A DNA stretch of 49,413 bases from Clostridia bacterium (GTDB taxonomy: Bacteria > Bacillota > Clostridia > Acetivibrionales > STF1-152): assembly GCA_028280575.1 (NCBI GenBank), contig JANQLN010000056.1, forward strand, positions 1 to 49,413. Reading direction: 5' to 3'. Below the pieces are notes generated by a model. It was not told the DNA's origin, ran no database searches, and saw nothing but the letters and a program-made list of their open reading frames with translations. Below, in pieces: positions 8,646 to 18,288 of the stretch. The position numbers and the translations under genes were made by a program. The stretch's first letter is position 1. Every line of letters begins with the position of its first letter.

Positions 8646-9446
8646 TTGGAATTTAAAGGTAGTAATAATGACCTATTTTCATCTCTTGTTAATACAGGCC
8701 TGGAAAATTTGACAGATACGCCCATATTCCATAGAGAGCAAAATAAGAAGGTAATAAGAAAAGTAGAAACTAAAATAAAAGCTGTTGAAAAGATTTATGA
8801 AAAAAAAATTGAATGCCCTGTCTGCAGCAGAAAATTACCGGTAAAAATTGTAAAATCCAATTATATAAGAATTGAATCAAGGGATACTGATTTTATGATT
8901 AACTATAAGGATCCAAATCCTTTGTTTTATGATATATGGGTTTGCCTGGAATGTGGATACGCCAGCCCTTCGGCGCGTTTTAGCAAGATTAGCAATATAA
9001 AACGGGAAAAAGTCATTAAAAACATATGCACAAAATGGAAAGGAAAAAAAGCTTATCCATATTACTATAATGAAGATACTGCAATAGAAATGCATCAACT
9101 GGCATTACTTAATAGTGTAATAAAACAGGATAAAGACGGAGAAAAAGCACATCTTTGCCTTAAGCTGGCATGGCTTTACAGGATAAAAAATGATTTGGCA
9201 AATGAGAAAAAATATCTAAAAGAGGCTTTGGTTGGATTTTTAAAAGCATATGAATTTGAGACAATGCCCGTAGCAGGGCTGGAAGAGTGCTCCCTTATGT
9301 ATCTTATTGGTGAATTATACAGGCGTACAGATGATAAGTCAAATGCACTAAAATGGCTTGGATTGGTTATTGTTCACAAGAGAGCAAAACCAAAGATAAA
9401 AAATATGGCAAGGGACCAAAAAGATTTACTTAAAGAATTATATTAA
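8646..9446 (+). CDS. DUF2225 family protein (zinc-ribbon plus helical repeats)
   Basis: A roughly 266-residue protein. The TTG at 8646 is preferred because GGAGGT (8633-8638) is 7 nt upstream; an in-frame TTG at 8622 has no such site. Two CxxC pairs, CPVC (57-60) and CLEC (100-103), form a probable zinc ribbon (KIECPVCSRKLP, WVCLECGYASP), as in DUF2225. The C-terminal two thirds is helical and TPR-like (LAWLYRIKNDLANEKKYLKE, IGELYRRTDDKSNALKWLGL). Function is not known for the family. A TATAAT at 8599-8604 is a candidate -10. It converges on gltD with only 14 nt between stop codons. Confidence 0.8.
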   Translation: MEFKGSNNDLFSSLVNTGLENLTDTPIFHREQNKKVIRKVETKIKAVEKIYEKKIECPVCSRKLPVKIVKSNYIRIESRDTDFMINYKDPNPLFYDIWVCLECGYASPSARFSKISNIKREKVIKNICTKWKGKKAYPYYYNEDTAIEMHQLALLNSVIKQDKDGEKAHLCLKLAWLYRIKNDLANEKKYLKEALVGFLKAYEFETMPVAGLEECSLMYLIGELYRRTDDKSNALKWLGLVIVHKRAKPKIKNMARDQKDLLKELY

Positions 9447-9460
9447 GGGATTATCAAATT

Positions 9461-10945
9461 TTAGGGCAAACTGCTGCAGCCCATAAGGAATTTATCACAT
9501 TCCCTTGCGGCTTCTCTTCCTTCATTTATAGCCCATACGACAAGGCTTTGCCCCCGTCTTACATCCCCTGCGGCAAAGACACCTTTTACATTGGTTTCAT
9601 ACCTTCCGTATTCAGCCTTTGCATTTGAACGCTCGTCCCTTTCTATGCCAAGCTGCTCCAAGATAGTATCTTCAGGTCCGAGAAAACCCATTGCAAGTAA
9701 TACAAGCCCGGCAGGATATACCTTTTCGGAACCTGGGATTTCTACAGGCGTAAACCGGCCGTTTTCATTTTTTCCCCATTTTATTTGTACCGTATGGAGC
9801 TCTTTCACATTTCCATTTTCATCTCCTGCAAACTTTTTTGTAGATATAAGATAATTTCTCGGATCCTTTCCATACAGTGCAATTGCTTCTTCCTGCCCGT
9901 AATCGGTACTTAGCACCTTGGGCCACTCCGGCCACGGATTGCCTTCTGCCCTTTTTGCAGTTGGCCGGGGCATTATTTCAAGCTGGACTATACTTTTGCA
10001 GCCATGCCTTATTGATGTTCCTACACAATCGGTCCCGGTATCTCCGCCGCCTATTACTACAACGTCTTTATCCTTTGCGGAAATATAGCCGGCGTCGGCA
10101 AGATTTGAATCAAGCAGGCTTTTTGTATTTAAAGATAGAAATTCCATAGCAAAATGTATACCGTTAAGGTGTCTTCCTTCTATGGGGAGATCCCTTGGTT
10201 TTGTCGCACCGCTGCACAATATGACCGCATCATATTTCTCCTTTAATTCCCGGGTATGAAAATCTATACCAACATTAGAAGAAGCCCTGAATTTAATTCC
10301 CTCTTCCTCCATTAGCCTTACCCTTCTTGCAACTATTTTCTTATCAAGCTTCATATTGGGAATACCATATATCAGAAGGCCGCCAATCCTGTCGGACCTC
10401 TCATAAACCGTAACGGAGTGTCCGGCTTTATTTAACTGGTCCGCACATGCAAGACCTGACGGACCGGAGCCGACAACAGCTACTTTTCTGCCTGTTCTGA
10501 CAGTAGGCGGTTGGGGAACTATCCACCCTTCGTCAAAAGCTTTGTCTATAATTGCACATTCGTTTACCTTAATGGTCACCGAGGGCTCGTTAATGCCCAG
10601 GGTGCATGAACCTTCACATGGTGCGGGACATACCCTTCCTGTAAACTCGGGGAAATTGTTAGTCATCTGAAGCCTTTTTACCGCTTCCTTCCACCTTCCA
10701 TGGTAAATCAGGTCGTTCCACTCAGGAATCAGATTGTTAACAGGACATCCGGAAGCCATTCCTTTAAAAAGAATCCCCGAATGGCAAAAAGGAATACCGC
10801 AATCCATACACCTTGCGCCTTGAATTCTCTGGTCTTCATCTTTACAGCGAAGATGGAATTCATCCCAGTCTTTTATTCTTTCGAGAGGCGGACGGTCTTG
10901 AGGAACCATTCTCTCATATTCTAAAAATCCGGTGGGTTTTCCCAT
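9461..10945 (-). CDS. gltD: Glutamate synthase, small (beta) subunit
   Basis: About 494 residues. It oxidises NADPH and passes electrons to GltB. The N-terminal part has iron-sulfur cysteines ([32 protein letters not shown]). Then come an FAD-binding Rossmann site ([16 protein letters not shown]) and an NADPH site ([15 protein letters not shown]), with the C-terminal FAD motif [19 protein letters not shown]. The start is the ATG at 10945, after GGAGGC, giving the usual MGKPTGF N-terminus. A longer frame to 11023 would overlap gltB and lacks a ribosome site. It lies 67 nt after gltB and is co-transcribed with it. Confidence 0.96.
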   Translation of the reverse strand: MGKPTGFLEYERMVPQDRPPLERIKDWDEFHLRCKDEDQRIQGARCMDCGIPFCHSGILFKGMASGCPVNNLIPEWNDLIYHGRWKEAVKRLQMTNNFPEFTGRVCPAPCEGSCTLGINEPSVTIKVNECAIIDKAFDEGWIVPQPPTVRTGRKVAVVGSGPSGLACADQLNKAGHSVTVYERSDRIGGLLIYGIPNMKLDKKIVARRVRLMEEEGIKFRASSNVGIDFHTRELKEKYDAVILCSGATKPRDLPIEGRHLNGIHFAMEFLSLNTKSLLDSNLADAGYISAKDKDVVVIGGGDTGTDCVGTSIRHGCKSIVQLEIMPRPTAKRAEGNPWPEWPKVLSTDYGQEEAIALYGKDPRNYLISTKKFAGDENGNVKELHTVQIKWGKNENGRFTPVEIPGSEKVYPAGLVLLAMGFLGPEDTILEQLGIERDERSNAKAEYGRYETNVKGVFAAGDVRRGQSLVVWAINEGREAARECDKFLMGCSSLP

Positions 10946-11012
10946 GTTAAAGCCTCCAATATCGTTATCAAGCAGGGCGGGAGAGTTCTTTTTGTCCCGC
11001 CGGATGCTAAAT

Positions 11013-14000
11013 TTAATTTCCACTTATTCTTGATATATCCTTGTTATTCGCTTCAAAAGCAGCCATTAAAGCTTCTTCACCGGAAAGTCCCGATTCATTC
11101 ATGCGTTTAATGGTATTAATCATACGTTTATAATCCCTTGGCATTACCTTGACAAATTTAGGCAGCATTTCATCCCAGAGATCAAGTATTCCTTTGGCAT
11201 GTTTACTGCCGGTATAATCGAAATGCTTGTATATCATGCTTTTCAGATATTCTATTTCATCAAGGTCCTTCAATTTTTCAAGGTCCACCATTTCCGTATT
11301 GCATCTGGTCTTGAAATCCTCATTCATATCAAGCACATATGCTATGCCACCTGACATACCGGCAGCAAAATTTCTGCCGGTACTCCCCAGCACCACTACC
11401 TTGCCGCCTGTCATGTATTCACATCCGTGATCTCCCAGGGCTTCGACAACTGCTTCAACACCGCTGTTTCTCACGCAGAATCTTTCACCTGCCGCTCCCT
11501 GTATATATGCTTCACCGGAAGTAGCACCATAAAATGCTACATTGCCTACTATTATGTTTTCTTCAGGCACGAAAGTGGACTCAGCCGGAGGGTATACTAT
11601 GATTTTGCCTCCGGATAAACCTTTTCCTATATAGTCGTTTGCATCCCCTTCAAGCTTCAAAGTTATGCCTTTTGGAACAAATGCACCAAAGCTTTGCCCC
11701 GCGGAGCCCTGGAATGTCAGTTTAATAGTGTCTTCAGGCAGACCTTCGGCTCCGTAGCGTCTTGATATTTCGCTTCCCAGTATGGTCCCTACAACCCTGT
11801 TGGTATTGTATATTGGAAGGGTAGCCCTTATTTTCTTCTTTTCATCAATTGCAGGCTGGCATAAATGGAGCAATATCCTTTTATCAAAAGATTCCTCCAA
11901 TTTATGGTTCTGTTCAATCTGGCAGTATAATGGCGTTTCCTTATCTGCATCCGGAAGCTTAAATATTTTGGATAAATCAATATTTGCCGTTTTCCAGTGC
12001 TTTATTCCAGTTTTCATTTTTATCCGGTGCATTTGGCCCACCATTTCATCAAAGTTCCTGTATCCTAGCCTGGCCATATATTCACGAACCTCCAGGGCAA
12101 TGAAATGCATCAGATTGACAACATATTCCGGTTCTCCGCAGAATTTGTGCCGCAGTCCAGGATTTTGAGTTGCCACTCCTACCGGACATGTGTCAAGATT
12201 GCATACTCTCATCATTACACATCCCAGTGCTACCAGCGGAGCCGTGGCAAAACCGAATTCCTCCGCGCCAAGCAAGGCAGCTATTACAACATCTCTGCCT
12301 GTAAGCAGTTTTCCGTCTGTTTCAACCGTAATTCTGCTTCGAAGATTATTAAGAACCAATGTTTGATGGGTTTCGGCAAGCCCCAGCTCCCAGGGAAGAC
12401 CTGCATGCTTAACGCTGGTTCTTGGGGAGGCACCTGTTCCCCCGTCGTATCCGCTGATTAAAACAACATCGGCACGTCCCTTTGCCACACCGGCTGCAAT
12501 TGTACCAACACCCACTTCGGAAACAAGCTTAACGCAAATCCTGGCCTGGTCATTTGCATTCTTGAGGTCATGTATAAGCTCTGCCAGATCCTCAATTGAA
12601 TATATGTCATGATGGGGAGGAGGCGAAATCAATCCCACTCCGGGAGTTGAATGCCTTGTTTTTGCGATCCAGGGATAAACCTTTCTTCCCGGAAGCTGTC
12701 CGCCTTCACCAGGCTTGGCACCCTGGGCCATTTTTATTTGAATTTCCATGGCATTTACAAGATAGTGACTGGTTACGCCGAATCTGCCGGATGCTACCTG
12801 TTTTATAGCACTGCATTTGGAGTCCCCGTTTGACTGGGGCAAAAACCTTGCAGGATCTTCCCCACCCTCTCCTGTGTTGCTTTTGCCTCCAATACGGTTC
12901 ATTGCAACGGCTAAAGCTTCATGTGCTTCAAGGCTGATTGAACCGTAAGACATGGCACCCGTTTTAAAACGCCTGCAAATGGACTCAACGGATTCTACTT
13001 CTTCCAATGGTATACTTTTCCTGGTGTAATCTAAGTCCATTAAACCTCTTAACGTTGAAAGCCTTTGTGTCTGCTTATCAATGGACTGGGAATATTCCTT
13101 AAAAGCCTCATAATCATTACCCCTTGCAGCAACTTGGAGCTTATAGATTGTTTCCGGATTGAAAAGATGGTATTCCCCGTCTTTTCTCCACTGGAATACG
13201 CCACCGGGCTCAAGCGTATTTTTCCTGTAACTGTCACCTGATTCACAGTATGCGGACCTGTGCCTCACAAGGGTTTCTTCTGCAAGCTCTAAAACATTCA
13301 AACCATTTATTCTGGAGGGTGTATTTGTGAAATATTTGTCTGTCAATTCACTTCCCAATCCAACAGCCTCAAATATTTGGGCACCCTGGTAGCTCTGTAT
13401 GGTTGAAATACCCATTTTTGAAAGTACTTTTATTACACCCTTGGTTGAAGCTTTTATATAGTTTATACATGCTTTTTCATATTCAATGTTTTCAATTGCA
13501 CCCTCTTCAATAAGCCTTTCTATTGATTCAAATGCAAGATACGGATTTACTGCCGATACTCCATAGCCCAACAGCAGAGAAAAATGGTGTACTTCCCTGG
13601 GCTCGCCTGATTCAAGCACAATTGCAACCTTTGTCCTGCGGCCGTTCCTGATAAGGTGATGATGAAGCCCTGATACGGCCAGCAATGAAGGTATAGCTGC
13701 ATTTTCCCTGTTTATTCCCCTATCTGACAGTATTATGATGTTTACTCCTTTATCATAGGCTTCGTCAGCTTTTTTGAATATTGAGCCCATAGCTTCCTCC
13801 AGCCGGTTTTTATCAGGTGAAAACAAAATTGGTATGGTTACGGACTTGAAGCTTTCCCTATTAATTTTTCTTATCTTTTCCAGTTCCTGATTATTGATAA
13901 TAGGGGTTTTGAGCTTTAACTGCCTGCAGCTTTCAGGTCCGGGCTCAAGAAGGTCTCCTTCCGAACCCAGATAAATTTCCTTACCTGTTACAATCTCCTC

Positions 14001-15614
14001 ACGCAGTGCATCTATGGGAGGATTGGTAACCTGTGCAAACAACTGCTTGAAATAGTTAAACAAAAGCTGTGATTTATCTGATAAAACTGCAAGGGGAATA
14101 TCATTACCCATAGCGCCTACAGGATCAATGCCGTCCTTTGCCATTGGGGACAGTATTGTTTTTAAGTCCTCGTAGGTGTATCCAAAAGCCTTCTGCCTGC
14201 TTACGAGTGTTTCAGGAGAACCCTCACAAATTTTTACGGGAATTTTCAAATCGTCAAGAGTAATCAGATTTTCCTCAAGCCATTTCCCATAGGGCAATTG
14301 AGATGCCATTTGATGTTTGATTTCCTCATCGGTGATTATTCTGCGGGCTTTTGTATCTATTAAAAGCATACGGCCGGGACGGAGCCTGTCCTTTGCTTTA
14401 ATCCTCTCAGGATGTATATATTCAAGGACACCAACCTCCGACGACATTATAACAAGATCATCCTTAGTTACATAATACCTTGACGGGCGAAGGCCGTTCC
14501 TGTCCAATACGGCTCCTACACGGACACCGTCCGTAAAAGCAATAGAGGCCGGACCGTCCCACGGCTCCAATAATGTTGCATGGTATTCATAAAAGGCTTT
14601 TTTTTCGTCTGTCATGCTTTCATGGTTGGACCATGGTTCCGGAATCATCATCATAGCAGAATGTGCCATTGACCGGCCTGAAAGGGACAAAAACTCAAAG
14701 CAGTTGTCAAACATGGCAGAGTCGCTGCCGTCCGGATTTATTACAGGCAGTATGTCTGCAATATCCCCTTCAAACAGCTCTGATTTGAAGCCGGCCTGCC
14801 TTGCGGACATCCAGTTTATATTGCCTCTTAAGGTGTTTATTTCCCCGTTGTGTATTATATACCTGTTGGGATGTGCTCTCTCCCAGCTGGGGAAGGTATT
14901 TGTGCTGTACCTTGAATGGACCAGGGCCAATGCCGTTTCAAAGGACGGGTCTGCAAGGTCCTTATAAAACCTGTCTACCTGCTCGGCTAAAAGCATGCCT
15001 TTATATACGATAGTTCTGCATGATAAGCTGGCTACGTAAAAAAAGTCGTAATTTTCTTCTCCGGAATACCGCAGAGCTTTTTCAACCTTTTTTCTTATTA
15101 CATAAAGCTTTCTTTCAAATTGAATATCTTCATTAACGGAAGGATTTTTCCTTATAAAAATCTGCCTCATAAAGGGCATGCTTTTTACCGCAGAGCGGCC
15201 CAGTGAAGAGGGGTCTACCGGAACTGTCCTCCAGCATATTACTTCCAGCCCTTCTTTCTCAACTATTTGGTTAAAAACATTTTCACAATGTATGCGCCTT
15301 TTCTCTTCTGTTGGGAGAAATACCATTCCAACGCCATATTCACCCGGACCCGGCAAATCATATTTAAGTGCGGCGCATTCCCTTTTGAAAAAAAGATGGG
15401 GAAGCTGGACCAATATACCTGCACCGTCTCCGGTGTTAGCTTCTGCTCCAACACCGCCCCTGTGTGTAAGATTAATAAGAATCCTGATTGCCTGGCGGAC
15501 AATATTATGGGACTTAGTGCCTTTTATATTTACAACAAAACCTATACCACAAGCGTCTTTTTCATATGAAGGGTCGTATAATCCTTGTTTCTCAGGTAAT
15601 CCATTATATTTCAT
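11013..15614 (-). CDS. gltB: Glutamate synthase, large (alpha) subunit
   Basis: About 1533 residues, the normal size of bacterial GltB. It hydrolyses glutamine and transfers the ammonia to 2-oxoglutarate. The amidotransferase nucleophile is the Cys in [10 protein letters not shown], near residue 22, implying removal of a short propeptide. The central and FMN-binding synthase domains are visible ([43 protein letters not shown]), as is the 3Fe-4S cluster loop [15 protein letters not shown]. The C-terminal GXGXG beta-helix domain contains GGKIIVYPP and GGKVVVLG. The ATG at 15614 is preferred because GAGAGGAAGG lies 9 nt upstream; a TTG at 15623 abuts that site. First gene of gltBD. Confidence 0.97.
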   Translation of the reverse strand: MKYNGLPEKQGLYDPSYEKDACGIGFVVNIKGTKSHNIVRQAIRILINLTHRGGVGAEANTGDGAGILVQLPHLFFKRECAALKYDLPGPGEYGVGMVFLPTEEKRRIHCENVFNQIVEKEGLEVICWRTVPVDPSSLGRSAVKSMPFMRQIFIRKNPSVNEDIQFERKLYVIRKKVEKALRYSGEENYDFFYVASLSCRTIVYKGMLLAEQVDRFYKDLADPSFETALALVHSRYSTNTFPSWERAHPNRYIIHNGEINTLRGNINWMSARQAGFKSELFEGDIADILPVINPDGSDSAMFDNCFEFLSLSGRSMAHSAMMMIPEPWSNHESMTDEKKAFYEYHATLLEPWDGPASIAFTDGVRVGAVLDRNGLRPSRYYVTKDDLVIMSSEVGVLEYIHPERIKAKDRLRPGRMLLIDTKARRIITDEEIKHQMASQLPYGKWLEENLITLDDLKIPVKICEGSPETLVSRQKAFGYTYEDLKTILSPMAKDGIDPVGAMGNDIPLAVLSDKSQLLFNYFKQLFAQVTNPPIDALREEIVTGKEIYLGSEGDLLEPGPESCRQLKLKTPIINNQELEKIRKINRESFKSVTIPILFSPDKNRLEEAMGSIFKKADEAYDKGVNIIILSDRGINRENAAIPSLLAVSGLHHHLIRNGRRTKVAIVLESGEPREVHHFSLLLGYGVSAVNPYLAFESIERLIEEGAIENIEYEKACINYIKASTKGVIKVLSKMGISTIQSYQGAQIFEAVGLGSELTDKYFTNTPSRINGLNVLELAEETLVRHRSAYCESGDSYRKNTLEPGGVFQWRKDGEYHLFNPETIYKLQVAARGNDYEAFKEYSQSIDKQTQRLSTLRGLMDLDYTRKSIPLEEVESVESICRRFKTGAMSYGSISLEAHEALAVAMNRIGGKSNTGEGGEDPARFLPQSNGDSKCSAIKQVASGRFGVTSHYLVNAMEIQIKMAQGAKPGEGGQLPGRKVYPWIAKTRHSTPGVGLISPPPHHDIYSIEDLAELIHDLKNANDQARICVKLVSEVGVGTIAAGVAKGRADVVLISGYDGGTGASPRTSVKHAGLPWELGLAETHQTLVLNNLRSRITVETDGKLLTGRDVVIAALLGAEEFGFATAPLVALGCVMMRVCNLDTCPVGVATQNPGLRHKFCGEPEYVVNLMHFIALEVREYMARLGYRNFDEMVGQMHRIKMKTGIKHWKTANIDLSKIFKLPDADKETPLYCQIEQNHKLEESFDKRILLHLCQPAIDEKKKIRATLPIYNTNRVVGTILGSEISRRYGAEGLPEDTIKLTFQGSAGQSFGAFVPKGITLKLEGDANDYIGKGLSGGKIIVYPPAESTFVPEENIIVGNVAFYGATSGEAYIQGAAGERFCVRNSGVEAVVEALGDHGCEYMTGGKVVVLGSTGRNFAAGMSGGIAYVLDMNEDFKTRCNTEMVDLEKLKDLDEIEYLKSMIYKHFDYTGSKHAKGILDLWDEMLPKFVKVMPRDYKRMINTIKRMNESGLSGEEALMAAFEANNKDISRISGN

Positions 15615-15990
15615 TTTAAACAACCTTCCTCTCTATGTGCCTGGAAACAGATTTGTAAGCTCCTGTTTTCTCTGATATAAAAATGAATCTTTTCAGTTCA
15701 AATCTTGCATTTTGTGTCATGTTTACTTTACATAACCTTCCAATAACAACAGCCCTGCAACATCAAAATCAGACCGGCTGCAAGGAAGCCAGGCCTGTCA
15801 ATTTCCGGGAAGGCGTTAAATATGTGCCCCGGTCCAACGTTATTATTAACGCAGCAGATGAACGGATTCAGGAGTTTTTATCCAAAAACAGGTATATAAA
15901 ATGCGTACTTTAACATCAGGATACAAATCTTCTCCCTTGAAGTACGCTTCCTGTAAATTCCTGCACCTTTGCAAGCCTCTCTTTTTAAGG
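15615..15990 (-). promoter_or_regulatory. Long untranslated leader of gltBD
   Basis: From the promoter at 16026-15998 to the gltB start is roughly 375 nt without a convincing gene. On the transcribed strand it contains an 8-bp stem (GCGTACTT at 15947-15940 pairing with AAGTACGC at 15910-15903, loop 29 nt) near its 5' end. No T-box sequence and no classical terminator was seen. A leader of this length suggests transcript-level control of nitrogen assimilation, but no known riboswitch was recognised. A 76-codon open frame on the opposite strand (15683-15913) is considered chance. Confidence 0.4.
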
Positions 15991-15997
15991 TTTCTAT

Positions 15998-16026
15998 ATT
16001 ATAACACTATTATAATACAGATTCAA
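15998..16026 (-). promoter_or_regulatory. Sigma-A type promoter of gltBD
   Basis: Reading the minus strand: TTGAAT at 16026-16021, a 17-nt spacer, and TATAAT at 16003-15998. The next gene downstream on that strand is gltB. A second TATAAT lies at 16014-16009. Confidence 0.6.
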
Positions 16027-16083
16027 TAGTAAAAATAAAAAAGTATCAATTATGCAGCTTAGGTTTTATATTCCTGCAAATTT

Positions 16084-16584
16084 TTAAGAAATAAATTTAC
16101 TATAAATTGCTATTGCAATCAGAATTACAGTAAGGACACCGGAAGAGAATTCTAAAAATCCCTTTAAAGCTTTATTTTTTATAACAAATGGGTTATTCTT
16201 GTTTTTGGTAAGATTTTCAACAATTTTATATGACCAGTAAAGAATTGCCAGGGAAAATAAGGCTTTTATCAGTATTGAAGGCACAAAAAAAGAAGAGTAA
16301 GTAAAAAACAAAATAACGAACATGCTCCGGGCTACCTTTGTCCCGGTGCTTAGTTTCTTTATATCAAGGTTTATGCTCTCCTCCATTTCCTGCTCTATTA
16401 TTTCTCTCTCGCCGGAATCCGGATTTTTTTTAGATTTAAAGATCCTGGTGTGTATGCTTCTTATGGATGTAACAAAAAGTATTATAGACATTATAATAAA
16501 AAACATATCATGGTTGGTAAAAAAAACTGCAATCGGTAAAATAAAAAATACTAAAAATATAAAAAATATTCCCTCTTGTTGCAT
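16084..16584 (-). CDS. Small membrane protein of unknown function
   Basis: A 166-residue protein with two N-terminal hydrophobic helices (FFIFLVFFILPIAVFF and MFFIIMSIILFV), a charged central region (FKSKKNPDSGEREIIEQEM), then two or three more membrane helices to the C-terminus (ILIKALFSLAILYWSY, FSSGVLTVILIAIAIYS). No family was recognised. Its stop is about 58 nt upstream of the gltBD -35 region on the same strand, and it follows the S-layer-homology gene after 36 nt, so the two may share a transcript. The central acidic and basic linker probably faces the cytoplasm. Confidence 0.6.
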   Translation of the reverse strand: MQQEGIFFIFLVFFILPIAVFFTNHDMFFIIMSIILFVTSIRSIHTRIFKSKKNPDSGEREIIEQEMEESINLDIKKLSTGTKVARSMFVILFFTYSSFFVPSILIKALFSLAILYWSYKIVENLTKNKNNPFVIKNKALKGFLEFSSGVLTVILIAIAIYSKFIS

Positions 16585-16620
16585 TTATAATCCCCTTAAA
16601 TCAATAATGAAAAATATTTT

Positions 16621-17196
16621 TTAGGAAAATGGTATAGTAAGCGCATTGTAAATAAGGACGGACGTCTCACCGCGTGTAAGCTCGTGGTCGGACGTAAGGT
16701 CGATATTCAATGTAAGACCTGTTTTTTCTGATTTCGCCAATACAGATTCAGGCCAGGAACCACTTATGCTGTTACCATATCCCAACGCTCTTAAAATAAT
16801 TGTTTGCGCTTCAGCATTGGTTACCAATGCATTGGGTTTAAGCGTATTATCATTATAACCTTTTATTAGATCATATTTCAAGGCAATTTTTATATATTTA
16901 AGCGCCCATTGCTTTATTTCATTATTATCATGGAAATTAAATGATACGCCATCCGGAAAATTATCGTTGTCATAACCCATCATCCTGATAACTAAAGTTA
17001 CAAATTCACTTCGGGTAATTTTGTTTTGAAGGTTTAAGTTGCCCTTCGTGTCGCCCTGCATTATACCCAGCGTATTGAGTATACGCGCTGAGTGTGCTTC
17101 CGGATCATTATCGCCATGTATTTCAAGCGGGGCATTTATAAAAACCAGCAAGAATCCAATTATTAACAGCGTAAATGGTTTTACATATTTTTTCAT
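16621..17196 (-). CDS. Secreted S-layer-homology (SLH) domain protein
   Basis: A 191-residue exported protein. Residues 1-28 form a signal peptide (MKKYVKPF then LLIIGFLLVFINAP). The rest is three SLH-type repeats: one ending in ITRSEFVTLVIRMMGY, a second with KYIKIALKYDLIKGYNDN followed by LVTNAEAQTIILRALGYG, and a third ending in LTRGETSVLIYNAL. SLH domains hold proteins to secondary cell-wall polymers. No catalytic domain is attached, so it is little more than an SLH module. It may be a free wall protein or a truncated relative of larger SLH proteins. Confidence 0.82.
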   Translation of the reverse strand: MKKYVKPFTLLIIGFLLVFINAPLEIHGDNDPEAHSARILNTLGIMQGDTKGNLNLQNKITRSEFVTLVIRMMGYDNDNFPDGVSFNFHDNNEIKQWALKYIKIALKYDLIKGYNDNTLKPNALVTNAEAQTIILRALGYGNSISGSWPESVLAKSEKTGLTLNIDLTSDHELTRGETSVLIYNALTIPFS

Positions 17197-17338
17197 GTAT
17201 TTAAACCGCCTTTTCGATTTCTTTTAAATCATTATACATTAATATGACCCTGGAAAATATTAAATTTAATTTAAAAATGAATAACAAATTTTGTTTCTGT
17301 AAACTAATAATAAGAAAGAGAACCAAGGAGGCAATATT

Positions 17339-17830
17339 ATGTCAAAAACTTTAGCAGCAGTATTCGACCATCATTCCGGGGCTGAAAATGCGGCCAGGCA
17401 GATTAAGGATGAAGGCTATGGCATGGAGGATATTTCTATAATAGCCAGGCAGGGAGAGGAAAACGACAGCTCTTTCAAAATGCTGGACGATAAAATGGAG
17501 GTAAAGGACAATATTTCCGATGGGGTAGTTACCGGAGGAGTACTCGGCGGACTGGCGGGATTATTGATTGGTGCTGGCAGCATGGCCATACCCGGCCTTG
17601 GAATTATAGCTGCTGCCGGACCTATTACAGGTCTTTTATCCGGTACGGTAACGGGCGGCATTGTCGGAGGGCTTATAGACCTGGGGATTCCTGAAAAAAA
17701 AAGCAGGCAGTATGAGTCTGATATAAAAGCGGGAAAAATTATATTGACAATGAAAGTTGAGCAGGAAAGGGAAGACAAAATAGCTTCAATTATAAGGAAT
17801 AACGGTGCCGAATCGGTAGAAATATACTAG
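17339..17830 (+). CDS. YflT/general stress protein 17M-like protein
   Basis: A 163-residue protein. The N-terminal AAVFDHHSGAENAARQIK and the following DISIIARQGEE match the heat-induced YflT-type domain found in general stress proteins. The middle is a long glycine-rich hydrophobic segment (GGVLGGLAGLLIGAGSMAIP, GLLSGTVTGGIVGGLIDLGI) like the glycine-zipper of DUF1269-type proteins. The C-terminal part GKIILTMKVEQEREDKIASI resembles the repeat half. AAGGAGG precedes the ATG at 17339. Its TAG stop lies inside the first nucleotides of the family A repeat (TACTAGTACTC). Cellular role in Clostridia is not established. Confidence 0.78.
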   Translation: MSKTLAAVFDHHSGAENAARQIKDEGYGMEDISIIARQGEENDSSFKMLDDKMEVKDNISDGVVTGGVLGGLAGLLIGAGSMAIPGLGIIAAAGPITGLLSGTVTGGIVGGLIDLGIPEKKSRQYESDIKAGKIILTMKVEQEREDKIASIIRNNGAESVEIY

Positions 17831-17897
17831 TACTCTATTCCATAAATCTATACCAGCATTTTGCGGCATATTTTCCCATATTGCTTCGTTGTCGTCA
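17825..17897 (+). repeat. Dispersed 73-nt repeat, family A, copy 1
   Basis: Identical to 49314-49386 except for one base (TCT versus TCC). It starts TACTAGTACTCTATTCC and ends in GCTTCGTTGTCGTCA. The stop codon of the YflT-like gene lies in its first six bases. Directly after it comes a hairpin that differs from the one after the second copy. Confidence 0.95.
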
Positions 17898-17941
17898 TTG
17901 CTGTGTCGTTCCAGTTGGTACGACACTTCATTGACGACAAC
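17888..17941. repeat. Large imperfect palindrome joined to the family A repeat
   Basis: Arms 17888-17909 and 17920-17941 pair at 19 of 22 positions around a 10-nt loop. The outermost ten base pairs (GTTGTCGTCA with TGACGACAAC) are perfect. The left outer arm is the end of the conserved family A block. There is no T-run, so it is not a standard terminator. Confidence 0.85.
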
Positions 17942-17944
17942 AAC

Positions 17945-17989
17945 ATGTTTTGAAATAGTGTATTATTTCAAAATCATGTACCTTGATTC
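17945..17989. repeat. Covarying hairpin plus TACCTTGATTC linker, copy 1
   Basis: A perfect 10-bp stem TTTTGAAATA (17948-17957) and TATTTCAAAA (17964-17973) with a 6-nt loop, then TCATG and TACCTTGATTC (17979-17989). The related module at 40535-40594 has the same linker at the same 5-nt distance and a stem that differs by two compensated base pairs. Confidence 0.85.
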
Positions 17990-18288
17990 TTGTGGAGTGT
18001 CAGCGATTTATTCAGCAATACGGGAAACCAGACCTTAAGGCGACATGCAAATTATAACTTAACAGACCACTAGTGGTTTGTAGTTACCTGTATCGCAACA
18101 TATGCCTGGATAAATATTTTAAACAGGCATGTAAATAAAAAGCACAATTAATCCATAATTTAAGTAAAATACGCTAATAACATTATCATATCTGTCAAGA
18201 ATTTTAATAGCTGTTTTAATATAATTAAATAATAGTTGTTTTTAGTTTTGCTGTTCTTTTAAAAAGTGAGGGAGAATTATAGTTTATT
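17990..18288. other. Gene-free stretch with short palindromes before the carbohydrate cluster
   Basis: It contains a perfect 12-bp palindrome ACCACTAGTGGT near 18067 and a stem pairing ATGCCTG (about 18102) with CAGGCAT (about 18124) across an AT-rich loop. These continue the palindromic block that starts at 17825. The part after 18135 is AT-rich and probably holds the promoter of the gene at 18289, but no clear -35/-10 pair stands out. Confidence 0.5.

Noticed and set aside
11227..15013. Many open frames on the plus strand opposite gltB
   Set aside because: They are shadows of a long, well-identified gene; none has a ribosome site or family signature.
15683..15913. 76-codon open frame on the plus strand upstream of gltB
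   Set aside because: It is antisense to the gltBD leader, has no ribosome site and no recognisable protein features.
17825..18131. CRISPR array or attC-like cassette array
   Set aside because: The palindromes are not evenly spaced direct repeats with spacers, and no cas or integrase gene is present. A link with recombination is possible but not shown.
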